From Paenibacillus sp. DCT19 (lineage in GTDB: Bacteria; Bacillota; Bacilli; Paenibacillales; Paenibacillaceae), in assembly GCF_003268635.1 (NCBI RefSeq), contig NZ_CP029639.1:5872001-5936000 (forward strand): DNA of 64,000 nucleotides. The letters run 5' to 3'. Shown here one piece after another: positions 28,826-37,693 of the stretch. How positions within the stretch are numbered: the stretch's first letter is position 1; every line of letters starts with the position of its first letter. The translations under genes and the position numbers were made by a program. The notes beneath the pieces were generated by a model, which had not been told where the DNA came from, did no database searches, and worked only from the letters and a program-made list of their open reading frames with translations.

Positions 28826-30064
28826 TTAATTTTTGATCATAATAGACATATAAGCCATGGATTTAAAATTATTATCTTCTAATAAAGCAAGTACATTATT
28901 CAGATAATTTGAGTTATGCTCCACTGTTTTGGCAAAGGATTGTACAAGTTTCACTACAATATCCGTAGTTAAACCTTTATGGAAGCCTGACATACCAATC
29001 AAATGCAGTTTAATCATAGAAAAGTGTACTACCATCATAACATAATCGTCGTATACCTGACCTCGTCCAAATGGGAAAAGATTTTTGAAAACATAATTCA
29101 CAAGATAGTTTTCCAAAATATATTCATGCTCATCCATGAAAGGAGTATAATACTCTTCACTAGCAGTCTTATACCTTTCTGCAATTTCCTGCTCAGTAGA
29201 ATCCTCAGTATACATAATGCCGTTCAATGTTTCTATAACACATTCCATATATCTCCCATTTTTCAATCCATGACCAAATCGATAATCCATAAGCTCTTTA
29301 CAAAGCTTAAGCTGCACACTGTTGTTAGTCGGTATGTCCATTAATGAATTCTTCGTACTAGGATCCTCCAACATTCTTGAATATAAGGAAATTGTATCAA
29401 GGACTGCCTCATAGTTTCCGTCGTTAATTTGGGATTGAATTTTTTGATAGAACAGACCTAGAAATATTAGTCTTTCAGATAATGTATAAGTACGTCTTTG
29501 CAATACTTGAATAGTAAAAATTCTCAAATCCCAAAAGTGCGCTATTAGTTTATTTTTCCCATTAGGATTATCCGTAATAATTTGCTTGTTAACCCATACT
29601 TTATTGTCCAATGCTTCTTCAATTTCATAGAATTGGATTCCTTCCGACTTCAACAACGTAAGCCGTGCAGCCTCAGGACAAGATAAGGTTGTTGATTTTT
29701 CAAGTACTCCATCTATGCTGTTAATGCTCCTTGGATAACTACTGCAGACATTAGACAAGTAGTCTTCTCCTAAACCAAGTTGAATTTTGCATAAATTCTC
29801 TTCGGAAAGAAAACCACATCTCCCCTGTTCATCCATATTAATTTTCGCATATCTGTGAACACTCGGCTCTGAACGATGTCTGGAAATATTTTTATCAAAT
29901 AATGGCTTAAATTCGATATTACGAGACTTAGCATATTTTTTATACGTCTGCTGATCGATATCTACTCTCCAGCCGATGCAACATGAATCTTCACACGCAG
30001 ATCCGATACAGGCAAACTCCTGCATGTATTCCGGCACTAGAATCGTTCTATTTTTAACGGTCAT
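28826..30064 (-). CDS. fliB: Flagellin lysine-N-methylase FliB-like protein
   Basis: A 412-residue protein with the cysteine cluster of the FliB family near its N-terminus: CIGSACEDSCCIGW at about residues 18-31, then CGFL, LCKIQ and VCSSYPR with conserved cysteines that probably hold an iron-sulfur centre. FliB methylates lysines of flagellin using S-adenosylmethionine. The gene lies directly behind hag, separated by a terminator, which fits flagellin as its target. The C-terminal two thirds are helical and poorly conserved. Base composition is more AT-rich than its neighbours. Confidence 0.85.
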   Translation of the reverse strand: MTVKNRTILVPEYMQEFACIGSACEDSCCIGWRVDIDQQTYKKYAKSRNIEFKPLFDKNISRHRSEPSVHRYAKINMDEQGRCGFLSEENLCKIQLGLGEDYLSNVCSSYPRSINSIDGVLEKSTTLSCPEAARLTLLKSEGIQFYEIEEALDNKVWVNKQIITDNPNGKNKLIAHFWDLRIFTIQVLQRRTYTLSERLIFLGLFYQKIQSQINDGNYEAVLDTISLYSRMLEDPSTKNSLMDIPTNNSVQLKLCKELMDYRFGHGLKNGRYMECVIETLNGIMYTEDSTEQEIAERYKTASEEYYTPFMDEHEYILENYLVNYVFKNLFPFGRGQVYDDYVMMVVHFSMIKLHLIGMSGFHKGLTTDIVVKLVQSFAKTVEHNSNYLNNVLALLEDNNFKSMAYMSIMIKN

Positions 30065-30096
30065 GTACTCTACTCCTTATTCACCTTTTGTAAATA

Positions 30097-30131
30097 AAAA
30101 TAGATACCCTCACGTGGAAGATATCTATTTT
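30097..30131 (-). terminator. Intrinsic terminator of hag
   Basis: A 10-bp stem, TAAAATAGAT-type arms at 30097-30106 and 30122-30131, with T-rich sequence after it on the minus strand. Confidence 0.7.
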
Positions 30132-30195
30132 AACTTGCAAATCATTAAGCTTCCGAAGGAATTGGATAACCAATTCCTCCAGAAAGAGATTGAAA

Positions 30196-31908
30196 TTAAC
30201 GAAGCAATTGCAGAACGCCTTGCGGTTGTTGGTTTGCTTGAGCCAACATCGCTTGAGCTGCTTGAGCCAAGATGTTGTTTTTCGTTTGGGACATCATTTC
30301 TTTCGCCATGTCTACGTCACGGATACGGGATTCTGCTGCAGTCAGGTTCTCGGAAGAAGTTCCCAAGTTGTTGATTGTGTGCTCCAGACGATTTTGAACA
30401 GCACCCAATTTGGAACGCTCGCTGGAAACAGAAGCAATTGCTTTGTCTACAACAGTAATCGCGTTAGCAGCATTAGTTGAGCTTGTCAAATCAAGAGCTT
30501 TTTCTGCATTCGTATTGTTTGTTCCATCTGTAACATTGTTTGCTGCAGAGAAACCTGCACCATTTCCTACGATACCCAGAGCCGATGCACGCATATCATT
30601 TACACCCAGTGCCAAGGACTGATGCTCGTTCGCACCAATTTGGAACGAAGCAGATTTATCAGCATACACAGCACCTACTGTATCAGTAACGGATTTGTTA
30701 GCCATTTCAAGATCAAATGTTCCTTCAAATGTTCCTGTAGCAGTAGCAGCGATATCTAATTTGAACGAAACGCCATTAGCATTGTAAGTGAGTGAATCTC
30801 CTTGTTCAAGTGAGAATTCAGTACTTGTCAATTCGGTAGTTCCATCTGCTTTCAAGAACGTAACTGTTGCTTTATCGCCTGCTTTTGCCCACTCAATTTT
30901 AACTTTTGATGCATCAGCCAACAATTGATTACTACTACCATCAACTACAAGATTCGAAAGAGTTGAGTCTGCTGTTCCAGTGTTAGTAAAGCCTTGCATA
31001 CCTGAGTTAGTGCTGATTGCACCACCACTTACCAGAGTAGTTCCATCCGCGCCGCCTGTTACACCTGCAGCTTTATCCAAGTCAACAGTAACTGCATCTC
31101 CAGCCTTCCATGATGCAGCCTGTTCCTGGCTGAAGGAGAAAGAAACGCCATGGTTATTATAGCTGTAGGTTTTAGTCGAAGCATCGTAAGCAACATCATC
31201 AGCGTTTACTGTCAGAGTTTTGTCATCACCATCTTTTGCATTGGTAATATCTACAGTAAATTTACCATCAGTACCTTTAGTAATTTTCAATTCCTGATTA
31301 GTAGTAGCGCCATCCAATTTTGCCCAATCAAAACCGTTATCTGCTGTACCTGTAAATGCAATATCGAATTTCGCTTGTGGTGATCCTGTCCATGACACAG
31401 GGTTGTCACCTACAACCACTGTTTGGCCTTTAGCCAGGCTTACAGTTGTTGTCGTACTAGTTCCTGGGGAAACCAAAGATTTTTCAGACAAATCACCGTT
31501 CAGCAATTTCTTGGTGTTGAACTCAGTAGTGTTACCGATACGGTTGATCTCGGAAGTCAACTGGTTCATTTCTTTTTGCAGTTCTTCACGGTCTGGAGTT
31601 GTATTTGTATCATTGGAAGATTGAACTGCAAGCTCACGCATACGTTGCAGGATGGAGTGAGTTTCGTTCAATGCACCCTCAGCTGTTTGGATCAAAGAGA
31701 TACCATCTTGAGCGTTACGAGTAGCTTGATCCAAACCACGGATTTGTCCACGCATTTTTTCGGAAATTGCCAAACCTGCAGCATCGTCACCAGCACGGTT
31801 GATGCGAAGACCGGAAGACAATTTTTCGATGTTTTTGTTTGTGTTAAGTGTGTTAGTGCTCAGTTGGCGGTGTGTGTTCAACGCCGCGATATTGTGGTTG
31901 ATAATCAT
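30196..31908 (-). CDS. hag: Flagellin
   Basis: Filament subunit, 570 residues, about twice the length of B. subtilis Hag. The N-terminal D0/D1 region (MIINHNIAALNTHRQL, then KLSSGLRINRAGDDAAGLAI) and the C-terminal region (ENLTAAESRIRDVDMAKEM, then ILAQAAQAMLAQANQQPQ) are canonical. Between about residues 150 and 470 is a large Thr/Gly/Asp-rich insert, the surface-exposed D2/D3 region. The true start is ATG 31908, behind GGGAGGAAA; an upstream in-frame start lies in the leader. It has its own sigma-D promoter and a structured leader with a CsrA site. The insert carries many lysines, possible FliB targets. Confidence 0.96.
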   Translation of the reverse strand: MIINHNIAALNTHRQLSTNTLNTNKNIEKLSSGLRINRAGDDAAGLAISEKMRGQIRGLDQATRNAQDGISLIQTAEGALNETHSILQRMRELAVQSSNDTNTTPDREELQKEMNQLTSEINRIGNTTEFNTKKLLNGDLSEKSLVSPGTSTTTTVSLAKGQTVVVGDNPVSWTGSPQAKFDIAFTGTADNGFDWAKLDGATTNQELKITKGTDGKFTVDITNAKDGDDKTLTVNADDVAYDASTKTYSYNNHGVSFSFSQEQAASWKAGDAVTVDLDKAAGVTGGADGTTLVSGGAISTNSGMQGFTNTGTADSTLSNLVVDGSSNQLLADASKVKIEWAKAGDKATVTFLKADGTTELTSTEFSLEQGDSLTYNANGVSFKLDIAATATGTFEGTFDLEMANKSVTDTVGAVYADKSASFQIGANEHQSLALGVNDMRASALGIVGNGAGFSAANNVTDGTNNTNAEKALDLTSSTNAANAITVVDKAIASVSSERSKLGAVQNRLEHTINNLGTSSENLTAAESRIRDVDMAKEMMSQTKNNILAQAAQAMLAQANQQPQGVLQLLR

Positions 31909-31915
31909 TAGAAAT

Positions 31916-31953
31916 TTCCTCCCTGAAAATAAGTTAGTTCCACATCCTTGTGG
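31916..31953 (-). promoter_or_regulatory. CsrA-binding site(s) in the hag leader
   Basis: On the transcript CCACAAGGATGTGG (31940-31953) forms a 5-bp stem that presents AGGA in the loop, matching the CsrA consensus RUACARGGAUGU. A second GGA lies in the Shine-Dalgarno region CAGGGAGGAAA (about 31916-31926). This is the two-site arrangement known for hag in B. subtilis, where CsrA blocks translation until FliW releases it. Confidence 0.7.
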
Positions 31954-32006
31954 TAAACGCCGCGACATTAAGGTCGGCCGCCCTGCCGAAGCAGCGTCTA
32001 AATTAT

Positions 32007-32034
32007 ATATCGACGAGAGGTGTGCAAGTGTTTA
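32007..32034 (-). promoter_or_regulatory. Sigma-D-type promoter of hag
   Basis: On the minus strand TAAA (32031-32034), a 16-base spacer and GTCGATAT (32007-32014), seven of eight bases of the sigma-D -10 consensus. The leader is about 95 bases and includes a CTGC-TTCG-GCAG tetraloop hairpin. Confidence 0.75.
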
Positions 32035-32053
32035 TAGCAAAATGGAATATTTT

Positions 32054-32299
32054 TTAATCTTTTTTAAATTCAGAATTACGTAGACGCTCCATAAATGCCT
32101 CAACATTTGCGGCAAGCGGAGTAGCAGACTCCCGGTTAGCTTCTTGAATGGATGCATATATTTCCTGACGATAGATATCAATATGTTTGGGTGCGGAAAT
32201 GCCAATTCTCACTGTATCCCCTTCTACCGCTAGCACTGTAACTTCAATCTGATCCTGGATGATGATAGACTCGCCTTTTTTTCGTGACAATACGAGCAT
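32054..32299 (-). CDS. csrA: Carbon storage regulator CsrA
   Basis: An 81-residue RNA-binding dimer that represses hag translation. It starts [14 protein letters not shown] at ATG 32299, one base after the fliW stop and behind GGGAGGTG; an in-frame TTG-type start at 32308 is ignored. The core pattern [22 protein letters not shown] is intact. The tail of about 20 residues is longer than in gamma-proteobacteria, as usual for Bacillales. It forms with fliW and hag the FliW-CsrA-flagellin feedback switch. Confidence 0.96.
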   Translation of the reverse strand: MLVLSRKKGESIIIQDQIEVTVLAVEGDTVRIGISAPKHIDIYRQEIYASIQEANRESATPLAANVEAFMERLRNSEFKKD

Positions 32300-32300
32300 C

Positions 32301-32747
32301 TTACACACCTCCCTTGGCAGATTCCAATTGTTCTTCAGGCCAGATCAGACAACGAGTCTCATACCCTGATTGATGTAATACGACCTGCTTCCCTGTTCGG
32401 TTCTCTGGATTTAAAACAACAGGGGCAAGAAGATTCATCGTAGATCGGTTAACCTGCGTATGGATCGTGACCATCGAATAGACCTCAACCTGGTCTCGAA
32501 TCTCAAGTTCTTCCCGATCTGCCTCAGGTAATTCAAAGCTGTATCCATGAGAAAACAGGAAGGGATTAACAAGCAGGAAAGAAAGCTCCGACTGCTGAAG
32601 AGATTGTAGATATACAAAGGGAGTATCTTCCCATGGTATTAGTGCAAATTGGTGCTCATCATCAAATCCGGGCAAACCTTTAGAGAAGGAATAAATCACT
32701 TCCTCCTGCACTTCGATCTCGCCCCACATGCTTGTCTGAATTTTCAT
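32301..32747 (-). CDS. fliW: Flagellar assembly factor FliW
   Basis: A 148-residue beta-barrel protein that binds CsrA or flagellin. When flagellin leaves the cell, FliW is freed, takes CsrA away and hag translation resumes. Family features are [17 protein letters not shown] near residues 20-36, PFVYLQSL, and [16 protein letters not shown] lies upstream of the ATG. It is translationally adjacent to csrA. A strong hairpin with a T-run lies only 37 bases before the start codon, which separates it from the upstream flgK-flgL-DUF6470 transcript. Confidence 0.95.
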   Translation of the reverse strand: MKIQTSMWGEIEVQEEVIYSFSKGLPGFDDEHQFALIPWEDTPFVYLQSLQQSELSFLLVNPFLFSHGYSFELPEADREELEIRDQVEVYSMVTIHTQVNRSTMNLLAPVVLNPENRTGKQVVLHQSGYETRCLIWPEEQLESAKGGV

Positions 32748-32780
32748 ATTAACGAAGCCTCCTAAACGAAGATTTTACGC

Positions 32781-32823
32781 AAAAAGAGCTGTAGATGTCT
32801 GCTTCAAGACTGTCTACAGCTCT
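32781..32823 (-). terminator. Intrinsic terminator or attenuator between the DUF6470 gene and fliW
   Basis: A perfect 11-bp stem AGAGCTGTAGA (32785-32795 against 32813-32823), extended by inner pairs, followed on the minus strand by TTTTT. Confidence 0.8.
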
Positions 32824-32835
32824 ACTCTATAGTTG

Positions 32836-33405
32836 TTACATTCCGACATCAATAGCTGGTGGTGTATATTGTATCGATGCATACTGCTTCACATAGATGT
32901 CCAGTTTACCACGTTGATACTCAATTTCAGGTCGATTGACCGTAACATTCATCTCTGAAACGGCTGGTGTGTAATTAAGTTCCGGAGCACGGACATTAAC
33001 ACGAACATCTACATTATCAATAGATGCTGGCCCTCGCATTTCAGGAAACGACGTCCCTTGCCAATCCTCACCAATAATATTAGCAATCGTATTACCTGGT
33101 TTATGAATCTCAGCCAGTTGATCTCCTTGTTGAACACGATTAGCGATGTTTTGCAAAAAAATCTGCTGAATACCCGAATAAATTCGAGCATTCATATCAA
33201 TCATATTTCCACCATTATAGGCTGCAAATGCTTTTGATTGATCAACATTTAGCTCTGGAGCATGACTTCGAACCGTTAACTTGGCAGGTCTTGTCTGAAG
33301 CTGTACATCCGCCTTAGGCTGGCGCAATGAAAACTGTCCTAGATCAGCATCTATGCTCAAGAGAGATGGAGTTGTTCTAATCTGAACAACAGGAAGAGTA
33401 CTCAT
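32836..33405 (-). CDS. DUF6470 family protein (YviE-like)
   Basis: A 189-residue protein between flgL and fliW, the place of yviE in B. subtilis. It starts with alternating VxIxTTPSLLSID and QPKADVQLQT strands, has a central helical part (MNARIYSGIQQIFLQNIANR) and ends in repeats of the type RAPELNYTP and NRPEIEYQRGKLDIYV. No catalytic motif is visible. Its function in flagellar biogenesis is not known. AAAAGGAGGAG precedes the ATG. The terminator directly behind it marks the end of the flg operon. Confidence 0.8.
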   Translation of the reverse strand: MSTLPVVQIRTTPSLLSIDADLGQFSLRQPKADVQLQTRPAKLTVRSHAPELNVDQSKAFAAYNGGNMIDMNARIYSGIQQIFLQNIANRVQQGDQLAEIHKPGNTIANIIGEDWQGTSFPEMRGPASIDNVDVRVNVRAPELNYTPAVSEMNVTVNRPEIEYQRGKLDIYVKQYASIQYTPPAIDVGM

Positions 33406-33418
33406 ACAGCTCCTCCTT

Positions 33419-34339
33419 TTATCTCAAGAAGTCCACAAGAGACGGTGATATAATTTTGGATCCCGCTGATAAAGAAGCGTTGTATATATTTTCCTGAATT
33501 TTAGACTTCATGATAAGCTCAGCATAATCGGCATCCTCAACCTTCGCCTGAAGATCGGTCAAATTCACACCCAGATCATCCAAACGTCCCATCATTAAGT
33601 CAATTCGATTCGTTTTGGCTCCAATCTCTGAGCGGATGGCCAGCATTTTGTCCATTCTACTATCAATGGTACCGAGTTGATTGGATAATTCCTTCTGATC
33701 CCCATCTGATAATGCTTGAATGATGGTATTCAAAACTACAAAAAGATTATCATCTTCATCTTCATTTCCGAATGCCTCATTACCTGTTACGTTGATAGGT
33801 AACTGGACACTTTCGCCTACAATAAAATTGATTTTCCCTGTATCAGTAATAACAGAAGCCGCATCTGTCGTGTCAGAAGCCCCATTTGCATCTTTGGTAA
33901 ATTGGTAAGGTTTAATGTCGTATGTCTCACCATTGAATATATATTTACCATTCAGTTTACTATTGGCTACATCAATGAGCTGTTCTTTCAACTGACTAAC
34001 TTCTTCTTTGATGCTATCGAGGGCAGATTGCGGGTTCGTTCCAGTAGATGCTTGTACAGTCAACTCACGCAAACGCTGAACGATACTTCCCGCCTGATCC
34101 ATGACAGTATCGTTAAAATCCAACCAAGATGTCGCACTATCAACATTCTTCTGATATTGCTCGTTCGACGCCAGTTCGGCACGGTAACGTAGAGAGTAAG
34201 TAATACCTACCGGATCATCTGAAGGCTTGTTAATTTTCATGCCGGTCGCCATCTGAGTCTGCGTATTATTCATCTGCTGTGCATTGCGGTTCAAGTTCAA
34301 TAGCAATTGGGAACTAAGCATGTTATTCGTTATTCTCAT
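33419..34339 (-). CDS. flgL: Flagellar hook-associated protein 3 (FlgL)
   Basis: A 306-residue hook-filament junction protein. The flagellin-like N-terminus (MRITNNMLSSQLLLNLNRN, then MATGMKINKPSDDPVG) and the C-terminal helix (DADYAELIMKSKIQENIYNASLS region) are typical; the middle is variable. It follows flgK with a gap of 25 bases and precedes the DUF6470 gene by 13 bases, so it is part of flgM-flgN-flgK-flgL. Confidence 0.95.
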   Translation of the reverse strand: MRITNNMLSSQLLLNLNRNAQQMNNTQTQMATGMKINKPSDDPVGITYSLRYRAELASNEQYQKNVDSATSWLDFNDTVMDQAGSIVQRLRELTVQASTGTNPQSALDSIKEEVSQLKEQLIDVANSKLNGKYIFNGETYDIKPYQFTKDANGASDTTDAASVITDTGKINFIVGESVQLPINVTGNEAFGNEDEDDNLFVVLNTIIQALSDGDQKELSNQLGTIDSRMDKMLAIRSEIGAKTNRIDLMMGRLDDLGVNLTDLQAKVEDADYAELIMKSKIQENIYNASLSAGSKIISPSLVDFLR

Positions 34340-34364
34340 GGTCTAGTTATGCCACTCCCTTCTA

Positions 34365-35942
34365 TTATCTGCCTACTGTACCAGTAGAGTTAATTAATTT
34401 ATCAAGTAATTCATCATATGTGGTCATAAATCGCGCGGATGCGCTATATGCATGCTGGAATTTGATCATATTCGCCATCTCTTCATCCAGCGATACGCCA
34501 CTAACTGATTGGCGACGAGTTTCCACTTGCTGCACCAAAAACTCTGTGTTCGATGTTTGACGTGCAGCTTCCTGAGATTGAACCCCCAGTTGTCCAACAA
34601 TTGCACTAAATTGTGCACCAATGGTTGCATTGCGTAGACCGTCGGCAGATTGCATAGGTGTATCCTTCAAATTAGCAATGAGAATAGCAAGTGTGTTGTT
34701 CCCTTTTACTAAGGTTTCTGCGCCAGAAGCATCTGTCACTGTACGCAAAGATGACGAAATCTTGTTCGGATCTGCTACAATAGCTGCATTTAACGAAATG
34801 TTACCAGCCGTTATTCCGGTGTATACCGGATTAGCCGGATCTGTACCCGCTACTGTGAAAAATGGAATTCCTGGAGATGTCCCTCCATCCAGACTATATC
34901 CAAGCTGATGCAGTCCGTTAAAACCTTTGACAATAACGTCTTTTAAATCTGTTTTGAGAATACGATCGTCCCCAGAATAAGTAACGCCATCGATAACCGT
35001 ATTTTCAGGCAAAACAGAACCAGCAGGGATTGTAATTTTGATATCGCCATTTGCGAGCGTATTAGCAAGTTCATCCATTTGTTTCCGGTAATCGCTCACT
35101 AGGGTGTCTCGGGACTTAATCATCCCGTGGACCTCACCATTGGTGAGTGTTCCTGCAGTATAAGCTGTGTTCAGAAAATCGGAAGTTACCTCCGTCGTTA
35201 CAGCTCCACCAGTAACAAGGGCTTCACCATTCATTTGGATCTGGTAACCTTGTGGAGAATCAGTAACTGTAATATTCATAATCTTGGACAACTTATCTGT
35301 CATTAAATCACGTTGGTCACGTAGATCGTTGGCATTGTCGCCAAGCGACTCAACCTTCACAATAGCACTATTCAGGTTAGCAATGTTGCCAAGGTATCCT
35401 TGAACTTCGTTTGCCTTCACCTCAATATTGCTATTCAAGTCCTGACTTAACGCGTCCAATTGACGGCTAATCTGATTCATCGCATCTGTTAGAGCCAGCG
35501 TCGTTTCTTTTACAATTCGGCGTGCTGTAACATCTTCTGGATTCTTACTTAGATCAGACCATGATTTATAGAAGTTATCCATAACAGTACGGAAACCCGT
35601 GTTAGAGGGTTCATTTACAATCGCTTCAAGTTTCTCTAAGGTATCACGCTGGATGGACCAGCTTCCGAAATTCGTATTTTCGTTGCGAAATTGATCATCA
35701 AGAAATTTCTCACGTACACGAGTAATTGAGCTGAACTCCACCCCTGTACCAAGTTGGCCAGGTGTTGTTGTGTGCAGGAATGCAAACGGCTCCATAGGAA
35801 TAGCTGCCTGCATATTTACTTTTTGACGTGAGTACCCTTCTGTATTCGCATTCGCTACGTTATGGCCTGTTGTGCTAAGAGCTGTCGTCTGTGTGAACAA
35901 ACTGCGTTTAGCCGTTTCGATTGAATGAAATGTAGATGCCAC
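34365..35942 (-). CDS. flgK: Flagellar hook-associated protein 1 (FlgK)
   Basis: A 525-residue junction protein. Its N-terminal rod/hook motif reads FHSIETAKRSLFTQTTALST followed by GHNVANANTEGYSRQKV; the C-terminus has SLDEEMANMIKFQHAYSAS and ends in the typical helical D0 segment. It lies 18 bases behind flgN, its export chaperone gene. Length and both termini are intact. Confidence 0.96.
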   Translation of the reverse strand: MASTFHSIETAKRSLFTQTTALSTTGHNVANANTEGYSRQKVNMQAAIPMEPFAFLHTTTPGQLGTGVEFSSITRVREKFLDDQFRNENTNFGSWSIQRDTLEKLEAIVNEPSNTGFRTVMDNFYKSWSDLSKNPEDVTARRIVKETTLALTDAMNQISRQLDALSQDLNSNIEVKANEVQGYLGNIANLNSAIVKVESLGDNANDLRDQRDLMTDKLSKIMNITVTDSPQGYQIQMNGEALVTGGAVTTEVTSDFLNTAYTAGTLTNGEVHGMIKSRDTLVSDYRKQMDELANTLANGDIKITIPAGSVLPENTVIDGVTYSGDDRILKTDLKDVIVKGFNGLHQLGYSLDGGTSPGIPFFTVAGTDPANPVYTGITAGNISLNAAIVADPNKISSSLRTVTDASGAETLVKGNNTLAILIANLKDTPMQSADGLRNATIGAQFSAIVGQLGVQSQEAARQTSNTEFLVQQVETRRQSVSGVSLDEEMANMIKFQHAYSASARFMTTYDELLDKLINSTGTVGR

Positions 35943-35960
35943 TTAGTTTCCCCCTAATGT

Positions 35961-36464
35961 TCAGGCACGCGTGTCAAACAGACCGATTCGCCCTGGATTG
36001 CCGTTCTTATCGGCAGGATGCTGATATGTGGCATCCTGTTCTGGTCTTGAAGCGAAGATGTCCATCGAAAGGTCGATAAACATCAAGGACTGCTCGATCA
36101 GCTTTTGATTCAATTGGTTGATTTCCTTCAATTCTTGTAATGTTCCCGCAAGCTTCTTCTGAACCTCGAGTAATCGCTGCTTGTCAGCCGGATCAAAAAT
36201 CAATTTGGAAATTTCGGTAATGTTCAGATTCAACATGGATTTGATTCCCCGCTCCTGAAGCAGTTCGTGCACAGCACGCTGTCGTTCAGTCTCCAATGGC
36301 TCCTGCTGCTTCATAAACCTAGATTCCTTGTTCAGAACGGCAATGAGTTCATCCACATCGTTCTTGACGATCACCTGTCGCTTGATCTCGCTAAGTGCCA
36401 GCATGTCGCGGTGACTTTGTTCCATTTGCTGCAATACTGCAATTAATCTGTCCAGTGCTGCCAT
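35961..36464 (-). CDS. flgN: Flagellar chaperone FlgN
   Basis: A 167-residue mostly helical protein, the export chaperone for FlgK and FlgL. The FlgN pattern is seen in LIAVLQQMEQSHRDMLALSEIKR and IVKNDVDELIAVLNKESR at the N-terminus, and a long coiled coil follows. The last 25 residues are a polar tail. It sits 11 bases behind flgM and directly before flgK. B. subtilis calls the counterpart yvyG. Confidence 0.9.
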   Translation of the reverse strand: MAALDRLIAVLQQMEQSHRDMLALSEIKRQVIVKNDVDELIAVLNKESRFMKQQEPLETERQRAVHELLQERGIKSMLNLNITEISKLIFDPADKQRLLEVQKKLAGTLQELKEINQLNQKLIEQSLMFIDLSMDIFASRPEQDATYQHPADKNGNPGRIGLFDTRA

Positions 36465-36475
36465 TACATGATCAC

Positions 36476-36760
36476 CTATTCCTTATCAAAAGACTTAAAG
36501 TACGGCAGCAACTTGTCGGCAAGTTTACTGCTGTCTACCTGATATGTTCCTGAGCTCACTTGCTCTTTCAACTGTTGGATACGCTCCAAACGTCCTACAT
36601 CCTGTGTACGACCTTGTTCCTCAAGCATCTTCATCGCCTCCGGAGAAATGGATACCTCGTCCTTACGGCGGCTTTTCTTAGCCTCAGCCTGCTGATTGGA
36701 TTCAACGTTCCTCTGATATGAATTGATAGCACCAATTCGATTTGGTTCATTGATCTTCAT
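36476..36760 (-). CDS. flgM: Anti-sigma-D factor FlgM
   Basis: A 94-residue protein that binds sigma-D and is exported when the hook is complete. The family C-terminus is visible: DEVSISPEAMKML, then RLERIQQLKEQVSSGTYQV and KLADKLLPYF. The start is ATG 36760 behind GGAAGGAAGTG; a longer frame from 36781 lacks a ribosome site. A sigma-D-type promoter lies about 130 bases upstream, so the gene is probably under control of the factor it inhibits. Confidence 0.93.
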   Translation of the reverse strand: MKINEPNRIGAINSYQRNVESNQQAEAKKSRRKDEVSISPEAMKMLEEQGRTQDVGRLERIQQLKEQVSSGTYQVDSSKLADKLLPYFKSFDKE

Positions 36761-36889
36761 GTGAACTACACTTCCTTCCACCTTAGGATTTTTAGATTAT
36801 AGAATGATACGTTTTCAGCAATGCCGAAGATTCTCTAATCATCAGAAAAACTACTACTACCTGTGGTCTTTCTTCCTTGGGTTACATCG

Positions 36890-36916
36890 ATATTCGCTTT
36901 TCTTACTTTATCTTTA
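36890..36916 (-). promoter_or_regulatory. Sigma-D-type promoter of the flgM operon
   Basis: On the minus strand TAAA (36913-36916), an exact 15-base spacer and GCGAATAT (36890-36897; six of eight consensus bases). It lies between the yvyF terminator and flgM. Confidence 0.6.
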
Positions 36917-36940
36917 CGTTATCAAATAATTAGGATAATA

Positions 36941-36974
36941 AAAAAAACCGATAATCTTTAATAAGTTTATCGGT
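36941..36974 (-). terminator. Intrinsic terminator of yvyF
   Basis: ACCGATAA (36947-36954) pairs with TTATCGGT (36967-36974), followed on the minus strand by TTTTTTT. Confidence 0.8.
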
Positions 36975-37023
36975 ACGTTCCAAAACATTTGTTATAGCAA
37001 ATCACGTAATTAAGCCCTGATTC

Positions 37024-37431
37024 CTATGAATCGCGCAGTTTGTCGACAGCATTATAGGTTCGTCCGCCTAGATTATTGTTCTCCTTCTGACCTACTTCGC
37101 GAGCCGCCCCGGCCAAATCCTTGGTCAATCGGTTACGACAAGAGTCGCACATATGACCTTCACGAATCAAGGTACCGCACACTTCACAAGGATACATCAT
37201 ATTCGGGGCGTTTTCGATGGAAATCCGTCCCTCCCGAATAAACTTGGTGATCTGCTTAATCGAAATCTCCGTTGCATCAGACAATTCCTGAATATTAGCA
37301 CCTTTATTCTCACGTAAGTAGTCTACACAAGTCTGGTATTCTAACTCTATTTCTTTAATACAGTTTGCGCATACTTCCCGGATATTTATTGCATATAATC
37401 GACCACAGCGAGGACAATTACCCAGATTCAT
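37024..37431 (-). CDS. yvyF: YvyF-like flagellar operon protein
   Basis: A 135-residue zinc-ribbon protein. CPRCG at residues 5-9 and CANC at about 21-24 form one metal site, and CEVCG plus CDSCR near residues 83-98 another. Between them is a helix-turn-helix-like stretch (IQELSDATEISIKQITKFIREGRI). The family lies before flgM in Bacillales and is named for that position; its job is not established. GAGAGGGGCG is upstream. A terminator follows, so flgM needs its own promoter. Confidence 0.85.
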   Translation of the reverse strand: MNLGNCPRCGRLYAINIREVCANCIKEIELEYQTCVDYLRENKGANIQELSDATEISIKQITKFIREGRISIENAPNMMYPCEVCGTLIREGHMCDSCRNRLTKDLAGAAREVGQKENNNLGGRTYNAVDKLRDS

Positions 37432-37521
37432 CGCTTAAACGCCCCTCTCACACTTTCATTCCGCATGGATAATATCTATAGATTACCTTATTTTCTCATA
37501 TCAAGTCCATAGGGATTCGCG

Positions 37522-37572
37522 AAATAAAAGAGAGGAATATGGTGCATAACTACGCAACCTTATTCCTCTCTT
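37522..37572 (-). terminator. Intrinsic terminator of the fibronectin-repeat gene
   Basis: A 12-bp stem AAGAGAGGAATA (37528-37539) against TATTCCTCTCTT (37561-37572), with a further inner GGT/ACC pairing, then TTTTA on the minus strand. Confidence 0.8.
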
Positions 37573-37693
37573 CCAAATGTTTTATTCTAATCTTTCATAA
37601 ATTCAACCTGCGTATGTGTGTAACTTCTATAAAAAGAAGTACAACCTAGTCTCTGAACTAAAGGATAATTTAACATCCAAGACAGTATGGACT

